This document shows, one piece after another, positions 26,091-34,331 of a DNA stretch of 64,000 bases (position 1 is the stretch's first letter; the number at the start of each line of letters is the position of its first letter). A model generated the notes under the pieces. That model saw only the letters and a list, made by a program, of their open reading frames with translations, was not told where the DNA came from and made no database searches. A program made the translations under genes and the position numbers. The stretch is taken from the IMG/VR virus record IMGVR_UViG_3300024503_000441, positions 62,001-126,000 of that record; one strand, 5' to 3'. Source of the stretch: a virus.

Positions 26091-26329
26091 TGAAGGAAGA
26101 CCTAATCGCCGATCTGTGGAGCGTCATTGTTGACCACATTCCCGATAAGCAGAAAAAAACCGTAGCTGAAGACTTTGTTAGTACACTAGTCGATCATGGC
26201 ATTAAAGAAAGCGTTCTAGATCGGTTGATGGGTATTGACCCATACCTCGACGATGCTATCGAATATGCCACTGACGGTGAACAATATCACGAAGAAGACG
26301 ACTACGATAGATACGAAGACGAGGATTAA
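26090..26329 (+). CDS. Hypothetical acidic protein, 79 aa
   Basis: Not recognised. Helical N-terminus (LIADLWSVIVDHIPDKQKK, FVSTLVDHGIKESVLDRLMG) and a strongly acidic tail rich in Glu, Asp and Tyr. It is coupled by 1-base overlaps to both uvsX and uvsY, so it probably serves the same recombination machinery. Confidence 0.65.
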   Translation: MKEDLIADLWSVIVDHIPDKQKKTVAEDFVSTLVDHGIKESVLDRLMGIDPYLDDAIEYATDGEQYHEEDDYDRYEDED

Positions 26330-26784
26330 TGAACTGGTACGATCGAGTTTCAAAAGATATTTCTAATATTCCAGACGCCGTGGCATATTATGAAGCCGAG
26401 TTATTGGCAGCAAAGACTGACGCTCGCATAGCGGGAAACCTTGAACGAGCTGCTGCTAATATGCCTGGTATTGTGGAAAATCGTTTCAATCAACTACAAG
26501 AGATCGAAGCGATTTTAGAATATCTAAACATTGAACTACGTCGTTTACGCAGTCAGCATTTCCGTAAATATCTTGAAAACTATCAACGCAGCCTATCCTC
26601 TAGAGACTGTGAAAAGTTTGTAGAGGGTGAGTCTGATGTCGTTGACTTTGAAAAAATCATCAATGATTTCGCCTTGCTAAGAAACAAATGGCTGGGCGTT
26701 ATCAAAGCCTTAGATATCAAGCAGTGGCAGATATCTAACATCGTGAAGCTACGTACTGCTGGACTTGAAGATGCAACACTATGA
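26329..26784 (+). CDS. uvsY: UvsY-like recombination mediator
   Basis: 151 residues (T4 UvsY 137). It is helical and Arg/Lys-rich with the C-terminal signature of a helical bundle (LRSQHFRKYLENY, FEKIINDFALLRNKWLGVIKALDIKQWQISNIVKLR), which corresponds to the T4 region LQYWGILLDFCSGALDAIKSRGFAIKHIQDMR. UvsY displaces gp32 and loads UvsX. The position directly after uvsX supports the call. Confidence 0.8.
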   Translation: MNWYDRVSKDISNIPDAVAYYEAELLAAKTDARIAGNLERAAANMPGIVENRFNQLQEIEAILEYLNIELRRLRSQHFRKYLENYQRSLSSRDCEKFVEGESDVVDFEKIINDFALLRNKWLGVIKALDIKQWQISNIVKLRTAGLEDATL

Positions 26785-27464
26785 AAATAGTATTAACTGG
26801 GCATCTTGGCTTTGTTGGCGGTAATCTTAAGCCCTATTTAGAACAAAAAGGACATACTGTCATTGGCCTCGATATCAAAGAAGGCCAAGACATCCTTACT
26901 TGTGATCTTCCTGAGTGTGACGCAGTTATTCATCTAGCTGCAAAAACAGGCGTTCGGGCTAGTCTAGACTCGCCACACGAGTACTGGAAAGTAAATGTAG
27001 ACGGTACTAGACGAGTTTTACTGCACTACAGCAATAAGAGGGTCTTAGTTGCAAGCTCTAGCAGCCAATATGAACCTCATTTGAATCCCTATGCTGCTAC
27101 TAAGCATGTCATGGAAAAGATTCCACACGATAATGTTTGCTGGATGAGATTCCATACCGTCTACGGTGCAGACACTGGGCGAGATATGTTTTTTGATAGA
27201 CTTAGAAATGGAACACTAGAGTATGTCACGGATCATGAACGTGACTTTGTACACGTTGACGATGTCTGTGAAGCTGTCAATATTTTATTAAACAATGATT
27301 TTACAGGACCAGTTGATATAGGTACTGGCATTTCCATAAAGATCTCTGATATATGTACTACACTACCAGTTAGAACATATAATCCACACGAAAGAAAACG
27401 TACCTGTGCAGATATGCACATTATGAATAGTTTTGGTTTTAGACCGAGATTTTTTCTTTTGTGA
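26781..27464 (+). CDS. Short NAD-dependent sugar epimerase/dehydratase (extended SDR)
   Basis: 227 residues; family members usually have about 310. The N-terminal Rossmann motif is TGHLGFVGG (residues 6-14), with D at the end of strand 2 (GLDIKEG), VIHLAAKTG and the catalytic YAATK. The C-terminal substrate domain is shortened but keeps RDFVHVDDVCEA. It probably changes a nucleotide-sugar. It overlaps uvsY by 4 bases and is the first gene of the sugar cassette. The 3' end overlaps the convergent glycosyltransferase gene by 26 bp. Confidence 0.8.
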   Translation: MKIVLTGHLGFVGGNLKPYLEQKGHTVIGLDIKEGQDILTCDLPECDAVIHLAAKTGVRASLDSPHEYWKVNVDGTRRVLLHYSNKRVLVASSSSQYEPHLNPYAATKHVMEKIPHDNVCWMRFHTVYGADTGRDMFFDRLRNGTLEYVTDHERDFVHVDDVCEAVNILLNNDFTGPVDIGTGISIKISDICTTLPVRTYNPHERKRTCADMHIMNSFGFRPRFFLL

Positions 27465-28113
27465 CACCCACATGGTGCAGTAAGTATGGCTCTACCTCTG
27501 TATCGTAAAAATCTACATGAGCCTTTCCTTTAATAACTTTTCCTAAGAATAAGTTTCTGTACTGATACTTTTTGTTTAGTATCTCTAGTATATGAGCATC
27601 ACCGGGATGTTTCGATTCTAGTATCATGTCATTATACCAAGCATCTGAATATTCTCGAACAAACTGTTTGTAATCTGCATGTTTGGTATTAAAGCAAACG
27701 AATCCAGAATCAAGTCCTTCTGGTTTATAAATCGTCGATAGTAGTTCTGTTCTAGGTAAGAACTTTTCTATATCCATAGGTTGCAAGACTTCTACATCAG
27801 CGTCTAACCAAATGAGGTAGTCAGCAGTTACATTTTCCAACATGTAAGAAGTGACTCTGGACTTTAGATACCATTTGATAGGTTTTCTTTTAGTTCCATA
27901 TACTTCAAAATATTTTTCTGGCTGTTTAGTATTTTTTAAACAAACATCTGTAGGATGTGTTTCAAAATCAGATAAAAAGTTTTCTATAGGTTCATCTAAG
28001 AAACAAAGTTTTTTGCCAGGAAGGTTTTTCCATGTTGGGAGATATTCGTGTGCGTATTGTTTATAGATTTTTTGGTTTATAGATGTAACCCAAATGATAT
28101 TATTCTGGTGCAT
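27439..28113 (-). CDS. GT-A type glycosyltransferase (family a)
   Basis: 224 residues from the ATG at 28113. The N-terminus NIIWVTSINQKIYKQYAHEYLPTW and the metal-binding DxD in YLIWLDADVEV identify a GT-A fold. YKPEGLDSGFVCFN resembles acceptor-site segments of related enzymes. It is a paralogue of the genes at 31901 and 32710. It overlaps the upstream FkbM gene by 14 bp, so the two minus-strand genes are coupled. The sugar donor and acceptor are unknown. Confidence 0.75.
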   Translation of the reverse strand: MHQNNIIWVTSINQKIYKQYAHEYLPTWKNLPGKKLCFLDEPIENFLSDFETHPTDVCLKNTKQPEKYFEVYGTKRKPIKWYLKSRVTSYMLENVTADYLIWLDADVEVLQPMDIEKFLPRTELLSTIYKPEGLDSGFVCFNTKHADYKQFVREYSDAWYNDMILESKHPGDAHILEILNKKYQYRNLFLGKVIKGKAHVDFYDTEVEPYLLHHVGVTKEKISV

Positions 28114-28750
28114 AAACAGTATCGTGTTCCCACTTATCAATAATTTTATATTTCAGTTCGCTGACTATCCATTGTTCCATTTCAACAACTGTATACCCGT
28201 GCATTTCACAATAGTCGTTGGTTTCTAACACAATCAACGGTCTATACTTGTTGATTAAGTTTACAGCACCTTTAAGAGCAAACCATTCGAATCCTTCTAG
28301 ATCTAAATGTAATAAATCACAACCCTCTATATCTAAACTATCTAAAGAAATAAGTTTTATATTACCCTTTCCAGAAACAGTGTAGCCGCCGGTATTGTTT
28401 TTCTTTTTAGTAAGAGGTTCACCCAGGCTTATCATTGACTCTTTTTCGCCTAGAGCAAGATTATTTTTAACAACGTTATCTTGTTGTATGTTTTGATCTA
28501 AACAATAAAAGTTTTCAGGGTGAGGTTCGAATGTATAGACTTTTTTAAACAAACTAGCATATTTGTTTGGATATAGTCCACAGTGCCCTCCGGCCTGTAC
28601 AACTATATTGCGATTTTTTACTAGATTAGAAACATTTATAGGAAGATTATAATGATCTTCTCTAGTTAGATACCTCCATGCAACGATATCTCTTTCGGGC
28701 CAAACCCAATCTTTGTTGTCAAAGTTTCTTATGGAAGTTTTATAGTTCAT
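28100..28750 (-). CDS. FkbM-family SAM-dependent methyltransferase
   Basis: 216 residues from the ATG at 28750, chosen because a minus-strand TAAATA lies 4 bases upstream. The SAM-binding motif is IVVQAGGHCGLYPNKYA, followed by VYTFEPHPENFYCL, and LLHLDLEGFEWFALKGA is the late FkbM motif. This family O-methylates sugars and small molecules. Its location among glycosyltransferases suggests that it caps a glycan with a methyl group. It is divergent from the nucleotidyltransferase-cupin gene. Confidence 0.85.
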   Translation of the reverse strand: MNYKTSIRNFDNKDWVWPERDIVAWRYLTREDHYNLPINVSNLVKNRNIVVQAGGHCGLYPNKYASLFKKVYTFEPHPENFYCLDQNIQQDNVVKNNLALGEKESMISLGEPLTKKKNNTGGYTVSGKGNIKLISLDSLDIEGCDLLHLDLEGFEWFALKGAVNLINKYRPLIVLETNDYCEMHGYTVVEMEQWIVSELKYKIIDKWEHDTVYAPE

Positions 28751-28754
28751 ATGA

Positions 28755-28784
28755 TATTTAGCACATAATCTACGCACATAAATA
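28755..28784. promoter_or_regulatory. Divergent late-promoter pair in the sugar cassette
   Basis: Minus-strand TAAATA at 28755-28760 (4 bases from the FkbM ATG) and plus-strand TAAATA at 28779-28784 (5 bases from the fusion gene ATG). This places the cassette in the late regulon. Confidence 0.65.
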
Positions 28785-28789
28785 TCTGT

Positions 28790-29551
28790 ATGAAAAAGAT
28801 TGTACTTATTACTGGTGGCTTCGATCCGCTCCACTCTGGCCACCTTTCATATATTAAAGAAGCCAAGAAGCTTGGAGATATTCTAGTCGTCGGTGTTAAC
28901 AGCGATGACTGGTTAACACGCAAAAAGGGCCGAGCTTTTATGCCTTACATGGAACGAGCCAACGTCGTACGAAATATTGTTGGAGTAGATTTCGTCATTG
29001 ATTTTGACGACAGTGATAACACAGCCAAACATGCAATACATATGGTTAGACAAAGTTATCCTAGTGATCAAATCATTTTTGCCAATGGCGGAGATAGAAC
29101 TGATAAGAATATTCCAGAAATGGATTTCGCTGATGATAATCTATCATTTGTGTTTGGCACTGGCGGTTTTAACAAATCAAACTCAAGTAGCTGGATCTTA
29201 GAAGAATGGAAAGCACCTAAGACCAAACGTCCGTGGGGGTACTATAGAGTTCTTCACGATGTGCCAGGAATGAAAGTCAAAGAGTTGACTGTTGAGCCGG
29301 GGCATAGCCTTAGTATGCAAAGACATAAGCATAGATCAGAATACTGGATCGTTAGCCAAGGTGCGTGTGTAGTAAACTCAAAAATGGCAGGCGGTTATGC
29401 TCTTCCTCCTACTTTGTTAAAAGAACATCTAGAATATAAAGTACCAGCAGGTGAATGGCATCAACTAACCAATCCTTACGAAGTTCCTTGTAAAATAGTA
29501 GAAATACAATACGGCGAAAAATGCCAAGAAGAGGACATTGAAAGACAATGA
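28790..29551 (+). CDS. Nucleotidyltransferase-cupin fusion (sugar-nucleotide enzyme)
   Basis: 253 residues, two domains. Residues 1-135 form a cytidylyltransferase-like domain with GGFDPLHSGHLSYIKEAK (HxGH-type motif at 15-18), close to the HldE/RfaE C-terminal domain. Residues 147-245 form a cupin of the mannose-6-phosphate isomerase type II kind (RPWGYYRVL, VEPGHSLSMQRHKHRSEYW with metal ligands near His179, His181, Glu184, and EWHQLTN). Fusing sugar activation to a cupin in so short a protein is unusual. Likely role: making an activated sugar for the cassette. Confidence 0.85.
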   Translation: MKKIVLITGGFDPLHSGHLSYIKEAKKLGDILVVGVNSDDWLTRKKGRAFMPYMERANVVRNIVGVDFVIDFDDSDNTAKHAIHMVRQSYPSDQIIFANGGDRTDKNIPEMDFADDNLSFVFGTGGFNKSNSSSWILEEWKAPKTKRPWGYYRVLHDVPGMKVKELTVEPGHSLSMQRHKHRSEYWIVSQGACVVNSKMAGGYALPPTLLKEHLEYKVPAGEWHQLTNPYEVPCKIVEIQYGEKCQEEDIERQ

Positions 29552-30240
29552 CTGATATCATCCCGGTCTTTATAGGTTATGATCCTAGAGAGGCTATTGC
29601 ATATCATACCTGTGTAAACAGTATTATTAGAAACTCTAGTAAACCAGTTTCTATTATTCCTGTAGCGTTGAATCTATTCAAAGATTATACAGAAACACAC
29701 ACTGATGGTAGCAATACATTCATATACTCGAGATTTTTAGTACCTTATCTAATGCGTTGGCAAGGATGGGCTATTTTTATTGACGGTGATATGATCGTAA
29801 GGGCTGATATTAACGAGTTGTGGGAACTGCGACAAATGGATAAAGATGTCATGGTTGTAAAACATGACTATAAGACTAAATCTGATAAAAAATATCTAGG
29901 AAGCAAGAATGAAGACTATCCAAGAAAAAACTGGTCTAGTGTCATCCTATGGAACTGTTCTACTTTCCCTAATAGAAAACTTACTCCAGAGTTTGTACAG
30001 AATTCGCCAGGATCTGTCCTTCATAGATTTTCGTGGATAAATGATGAGAGGATCGGAGAGCTACCTAAAGAGTGGAACTGGTTACCGGACGAGTATGGTC
30101 CTAACCCAAACGCTAAACTCTTACACTATACATTAGGTACTCCTAGTTTTTATCAATATGCCGATACTCCGATGGGCAGCGATTGGCACCGAGAACGTAT
30201 ACTCACAGAATATTGTCAGCAATATGATCTTCCTAAGTAA
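29548..30240 (+). CDS. GT8-like glycosyltransferase
   Basis: 230 residues. IIPVFIGYDPREAIAYHTCVNSI at the N-terminus, FIYSRFLVPYLM and the DxD motif AIFIDGDMIV match GT8/glycogenin-like enzymes, and KLLHYTLGTPSF near the C-terminus is the late His motif. It overlaps the cupin fusion gene by 4 bases (ATGA) and the next gene by 17 bp. This is a family distinct from the three GT-A paralogues (a) and three GT-B-like paralogues (b) nearby. Confidence 0.8.
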   Translation: MTDIIPVFIGYDPREAIAYHTCVNSIIRNSSKPVSIIPVALNLFKDYTETHTDGSNTFIYSRFLVPYLMRWQGWAIFIDGDMIVRADINELWELRQMDKDVMVVKHDYKTKSDKKYLGSKNEDYPRKNWSSVILWNCSTFPNRKLTPEFVQNSPGSVLHRFSWINDERIGELPKEWNWLPDEYGPNPNAKLLHYTLGTPSFYQYADTPMGSDWHRERILTEYCQQYDLPK

Positions 30241-30991
30241 AGACGGCCAAGACGAATATGTCAATATGCTTGCACATGGATCCGGTAGTACTCCTACTGA
30301 TACCGCCTCTTTTGCTTACAGTGATAGCACTGATCCTATTGTTATACGTGGAATTCTCAAGTATAAAATAATGCGTCGTTGTTGGGAAGATGGCAGAGAT
30401 TTTTACTATGTTGACACAGGTTATTTCGGAAACCGTAGATGGAAAGAATGGCATAGGATAGTCAAGAACGATCTACAACACAATGATCTTATACCAAGAC
30501 CCGACGATAGATTTAAAATATTCAATAAAGAAATTTCACCGTGGAAGAAGACAGGTCGAAAAATATTAGTGGCTTTGCCTGATGAAAAACCCTGTAGGTT
30601 TTACGACACAGATTTAGATACATGGACTAAAGAGACAATCGAACAAATAAAAAAATATACAGACAGACCGATAGAGATAAGAAAAAGAGCTCCAAGGAGA
30701 GAAGACAGAGTATTATCTAATACATTGCAACAGGCATTAGATGATGATGTGTTTGCACTAGTAACATTTAACAGTAATGCTGCTACTGAAGCTGTCTTTT
30801 ATGGAATACCTAGTTTCGTACTTGCGCCTACGCATGCCGCTAGTCCTGTCTGTTTAAAAGATCTTTCGATGATAGAAACTCCGTTGTATGCAGAAAATAG
30901 ATATGAATGGGCTTGTCATTTAGCTTATGGTCAGTTTCATATCAGAGAAATGAAAGACGGAACAGCCATGAGGATGGTGACTAATGAGTAA
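30224..30991 (+). CDS. GT-B-like glycan protein (family b, copy 1)
   Basis: 255 residues from the ATG at 30224, chosen because the longer frame lies deep in the previous gene. The C-terminal half has the family-b pattern: ILVALPDEKPCRF, WTKETIEQIKKYTDRPIEIRKRAPR, then ALVTFNSNAATEAVFYGIPSFVLAP. The last motif resembles the donor-binding loop of GT-B or capsule-type transferases (S-x-x-A-x-E-A-x-x-x-G-I-P). Arg codons are mostly AGA, unlike the CGT-rich sheath gene. It overlaps the next gene by 8 bp. Confidence 0.65.
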   Translation: MIFLSKDGQDEYVNMLAHGSGSTPTDTASFAYSDSTDPIVIRGILKYKIMRRCWEDGRDFYYVDTGYFGNRRWKEWHRIVKNDLQHNDLIPRPDDRFKIFNKEISPWKKTGRKILVALPDEKPCRFYDTDLDTWTKETIEQIKKYTDRPIEIRKRAPRREDRVLSNTLQQALDDDVFALVTFNSNAATEAVFYGIPSFVLAPTHAASPVCLKDLSMIETPLYAENRYEWACHLAYGQFHIREMKDGTAMRMVTNE

Positions 30992-31904
30992 AACTGTAGC
31001 TGTATATTACGCAGGTATTCCTAGAAATAATACCAAATCAGAAAAAACAGAAGTATTACGTTTATTTGCTGAAGGTGTAAGAAAAAGTAAAGATGCTGTT
31101 ATAGAAGTATGGGAACCTAAACACCTAGTCACTGACCTTGGAGTCATACAAGGATGGGTGCATGAAGGAAGTCAAGGTACACCGCATCTAGCATTTAGAA
31201 AACATGTTATAGAAAAACAACAACAGCATGGTAAACATACTTTAGCTGTAGATAGTAATCTTTTTCTTTATAGAGATATTGAAAATGCTAATCAATATTT
31301 GAGATTCAGTCTCGATGGTGTTTTTCCAACTACTGGATGTTATTTTAATAAACATGTTACAGATATACAATGGAATAAGATCAAGAGAGATTTGAAGATC
31401 GATCTAAGACCGTGGAGACAACAAGGTCAACATATATTAATATGTCTACAGAGAGACGGTGGGTGGTCAATGCGTGGGCTAAATGTCATGCAATGGTTAC
31501 ATCAAACTATTGATGAAATACAAAAACGCAGCAAACGTCTTATTATCGTGAGAGCGCATCCTGGAGATAGAAGAAGTAAAGATTATTTGAAGCTAAATCG
31601 CCCAGGAGTCATGATTAGCAGAAATAGTTTATTTCTAGATGACCTTCATAATGCTTGGGCGGTGATCACATACAATAGCAGTCCTGGTGTTGCTGCCGTT
31701 ATCGAAGGAGTTCCTGTATTTGTCACGGATCCCACTCCAGAAAATAGTCAAGCATTTGAAGTTGCCAACACAACATTAGAAAATATCGAAGATCCTTGGA
31801 TGCCAGATAGAGAACATTGGATAAGAAAAACCAGTATGAGCCATTTCAGCTTCCGAGATCTCGAATCTGGTGAAGCTTGGCAAGTAATAAGAGAGTACCT
31901 ATGA
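30984..31904 (+). CDS. GT-B-like glycan protein (family b, copy 2)
   Basis: 306 residues. The N-terminal domain VAVYYAGIPRNN is followed by ILICLQRDGGWSM, WLHQTIDEIQKRSKRLIIVRAHP and AWAVITYNSSPGVAAVIEGVPVFVTDP. The same order occurs in the genes at 30224 and 33464. It probably binds a nucleotide-sugar. The start overlaps the previous gene by 8 bp and the stop overlaps the next ATG as ATGA. Confidence 0.7.
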   Translation: MSKTVAVYYAGIPRNNTKSEKTEVLRLFAEGVRKSKDAVIEVWEPKHLVTDLGVIQGWVHEGSQGTPHLAFRKHVIEKQQQHGKHTLAVDSNLFLYRDIENANQYLRFSLDGVFPTTGCYFNKHVTDIQWNKIKRDLKIDLRPWRQQGQHILICLQRDGGWSMRGLNVMQWLHQTIDEIQKRSKRLIIVRAHPGDRRSKDYLKLNRPGVMISRNSLFLDDLHNAWAVITYNSSPGVAAVIEGVPVFVTDPTPENSQAFEVANTTLENIEDPWMPDREHWIRKTSMSHFSFRDLESGEAWQVIREYL

Positions 31905-32713
31905 CAAAATATGCGGTAGTTACAACATTTAATGATGCTGGCCGAGCAAAGTATGGCCAACGTATGATAGACAGCTTTGACAAAACTTGGCCAAAAGAAG
32001 TTAAGCTTCATTTATATCCAGAACTTTGTAACTGTATTGTTCATGACCATCAACAAACAACATTGAAACGTCTAGAAGAAATACCAGAGCTAATGGCATT
32101 CAAGGAAAAATGGAAAAATGTTCCAAAAGCCAACGGAGATGTCAGCAATGACCCAGTTCGTAGCAAGAGAAAAGATGCCGGCAAGGGGTTTAAATGGGAT
32201 GCTGTGCGATTTGCACACAAAGTTTATGCGATTTTTCATTGTGCCAGGGAAACTGATGCAGATATCTTAATTTGGATGGATGCTGACACATATTGTCACA
32301 GTAAAATCACCATGGAAACAATACAGCGTCTTATACCTGCCGATAAAGACCTTTGTTTTCTTGGAAGACAGAGAAAATTCAGCGAATGTGGACTGTACTC
32401 TTTGAATCTAAGGTCCCCGGCGATCAAAGTTTTTCTAGAAAAGTTTCAATGGATGTACGATTGCGCAGAATTAGGTATTTTTACCTTAGAAGAATGGCAT
32501 GATAGTTTTGTTTTTGATGCTGTTCGAAGAAACGTAGTATTAAATGAGTTAGATTGGTCTAGCAATATCGTAACTGGAGAGGGACATCCACTTATTAACA
32601 CAGAATGGGGAGCATATCTTGATCATTTGAAAGGTGCAAGGAAAGATCTTGGAAGATCTCATTCAAAAGATCTATTAGTAAACAGAACAGAACCATATTG
32701 GATGAATATATGA
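31901..32713 (+). CDS. GT-A type glycosyltransferase (family a)
   Basis: 270 residues from the ATG at 31901 (ATGA overlap). KYAVVTTFNDAGRAKYGQRMIDSFDKTWP begins the GT-A domain, and ILIWMDADTY carries the DxD metal site. SFVFDAVRR and a C-terminal DHLKGARKDLGRS complete the pattern, with HLKGARK-type basic residues seen in similar phage and bacterial enzymes. It is a paralogue of the genes at 27439 and 32710. Confidence 0.78.
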   Translation: MTKYAVVTTFNDAGRAKYGQRMIDSFDKTWPKEVKLHLYPELCNCIVHDHQQTTLKRLEEIPELMAFKEKWKNVPKANGDVSNDPVRSKRKDAGKGFKWDAVRFAHKVYAIFHCARETDADILIWMDADTYCHSKITMETIQRLIPADKDLCFLGRQRKFSECGLYSLNLRSPAIKVFLEKFQWMYDCAELGIFTLEEWHDSFVFDAVRRNVVLNELDWSSNIVTGEGHPLINTEWGAYLDHLKGARKDLGRSHSKDLLVNRTEPYWMNI

Positions 32714-33474
32714 CACATTATGCCGTTATCACTTCACTAAATCAAGAATATTTTGACCATTGTGGTCGAGCTTGCCTAGAAACATTTTCTAGATTCTGGC
32801 CCGACGACATCACACTACATGTTTTCAATGAAGACATGGTTAAGCCTCAAAAATATAAGAAAGTAAACTATATAAACTGGAAAGTTTTAGGTGCAGAATA
32901 CACAGATTTTGTCTCAAGGACAGAAAACTCCAAGGTCATACAGTTTAGCAAAAAGGCTTTTCCGATCATATGGGCATTTGACAACATCCCTTGCGATCGA
33001 TTGATATGGTTAGACGCTGATGTAGCAACAAAAAGAGACATGAGTGTACAACTACTAGATTTACTCAGTAATCCAGAAACACTTAGTACACATTACGGAG
33101 TAAAACACCCATGGCCCAGCGAAGAAAATCCTGACAGGGTTAGCTTCAGCTGTGAAACAGGATTTTTTATCTTAAACAAAACACATAGAATGTTTCCAGA
33201 GTTTGCTAAAATCTATAAAAAATACTATACCAAGGATTTGGGATATAATCTTAGGAGATTTTATGATGGCGAGGTCTATGGAGCCGTTGTGGCCGAACTA
33301 GAAGAGAAGGGAGCAGCGATGTTTGAGTTGAACCCTGGTCAAAAACATAAGACCCCTATACCAAGAAGTGTCATGGCTCCTTACATACAACACTACAAAG
33401 CAGGAGCCAAGGACGGTATTAATAACGAAACCATACTCAATAGCATAGAAGAGGAAGAATCTTATGAAGATTAA
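32710..33474 (+). CDS. GT-A type glycosyltransferase (family a)
   Basis: 254 residues from the ATG at 32710 (ATGA overlap with the previous stop). HYAVITSLNQEYFDHCGRACLETFSRFWPDD parallels its upstream neighbour. DRLIWLDADVAT holds the DxD site, and CETGFFILNKTHRMFPEFA and YDGEVYGAVVAEL follow. Tandem placement with the 31901 gene points to duplication followed by strong divergence. It overlaps the family-b gene at 33464 by 11 bp. Confidence 0.78.
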   Translation: MTHYAVITSLNQEYFDHCGRACLETFSRFWPDDITLHVFNEDMVKPQKYKKVNYINWKVLGAEYTDFVSRTENSKVIQFSKKAFPIIWAFDNIPCDRLIWLDADVATKRDMSVQLLDLLSNPETLSTHYGVKHPWPSEENPDRVSFSCETGFFILNKTHRMFPEFAKIYKKYYTKDLGYNLRRFYDGEVYGAVVAELEEKGAAMFELNPGQKHKTPIPRSVMAPYIQHYKAGAKDGINNETILNSIEEEESYED

Positions 33475-34300
33475 GTTGTACCGCGAACACGGTGCTCTTA
33501 ACAGCAAGGATATTTTTGATGCTTTTGAAGAAGGTGTTAAAAAAATCGGTCATGAAGTGGTTGATCATAACGAGGATGTTTCTGTTATATGGTCTGTGCT
33601 TTGGAATGGACGTATGCAGGCCAATAAAACAGTCTATGAGGAGTGTCGTAGGATACAAAGACCGGTAATCATTATCGAAGTAGGTTCGTTGATACGCAAC
33701 AAAACATGGAAGATCGGTCTGAATCACATCAACGCCTATGGCATCTTCGGTCATACTGAAGACCTAGATCAGGATAGACCAAAAAAACTGGGTATCGACC
33801 TTAAACCCCTTCAAAATTTCAGAAGAAACGAGATTTTAATAGCCTGTCAACATGACCGCAGCCTCCAATGGGAAACCAATCCTCCGATGAACGTGTGGGT
33901 CAATGAAACTGTAAATGAAATAAAAAGATACACTGATCGTCATGTAGTAGTAAGACCACATCCCAGGTCACAGTCTATAACACCAAACCAGAATTTTACC
34001 CTGATTCCACCAAAAAAACTGGTCGGCACATATGATGATTTTGATTTTGATTTCAACTATCATTGCATCGTCAACTTCTGTAGCGGACCCTCCATACAGG
34101 CAGTCATCAATGGTGTCCCGGTAATCTGTGACCGATCAAGTCTGGCTGCAGACATGAGTGGAAATTTCGAAAAAATTGAGGAAATTTCACTGCCTGACCG
34201 GTCAACATGGTTTACGAAGATTTGCCATACAGAGTATCTAGTCGAAGAACTCAGAGAAGGTCTTCCATTAAAAAGGTTAGAAAAATATATTAGGTCTTGA
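33464..34300 (+). CDS. GT-B-like glycan protein (family b, copy 3)
   Basis: 278 residues. IKLYREHGALNSKDIFDAFEEGVKK, ILIACQHDRSLQW, WVNETVNEIKRYTDRHVVVRPHPRSQ and IVNFCSGPSIQAVINGVPVICD repeat the family-b order. It is the last gene of the sugar cassette. The stop overlaps the -35 box of the next sigma70 promoter. Confidence 0.7.
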   Translation: MKIKLYREHGALNSKDIFDAFEEGVKKIGHEVVDHNEDVSVIWSVLWNGRMQANKTVYEECRRIQRPVIIIEVGSLIRNKTWKIGLNHINAYGIFGHTEDLDQDRPKKLGIDLKPLQNFRRNEILIACQHDRSLQWETNPPMNVWVNETVNEIKRYTDRHVVVRPHPRSQSITPNQNFTLIPPKKLVGTYDDFDFDFNYHCIVNFCSGPSIQAVINGVPVICDRSSLAADMSGNFEKIEEISLPDRSTWFTKICHTEYLVEELREGLPLKRLEKYIRS

Positions 34301-34325
34301 CTTTCAGATTTTATTACGCTATACT
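34297..34325 (+). promoter_or_regulatory. sigma70-type promoter of the UvsW operon
   Basis: TTGACT at 34297-34302, 17-base spacer, TATACT at 34320-34325. Six bases separate TATACT from the ATG at 34332, so the mRNA would start at or beside the AUG. Confidence 0.82.
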
Positions 34326-34331
34326 TAAAAA

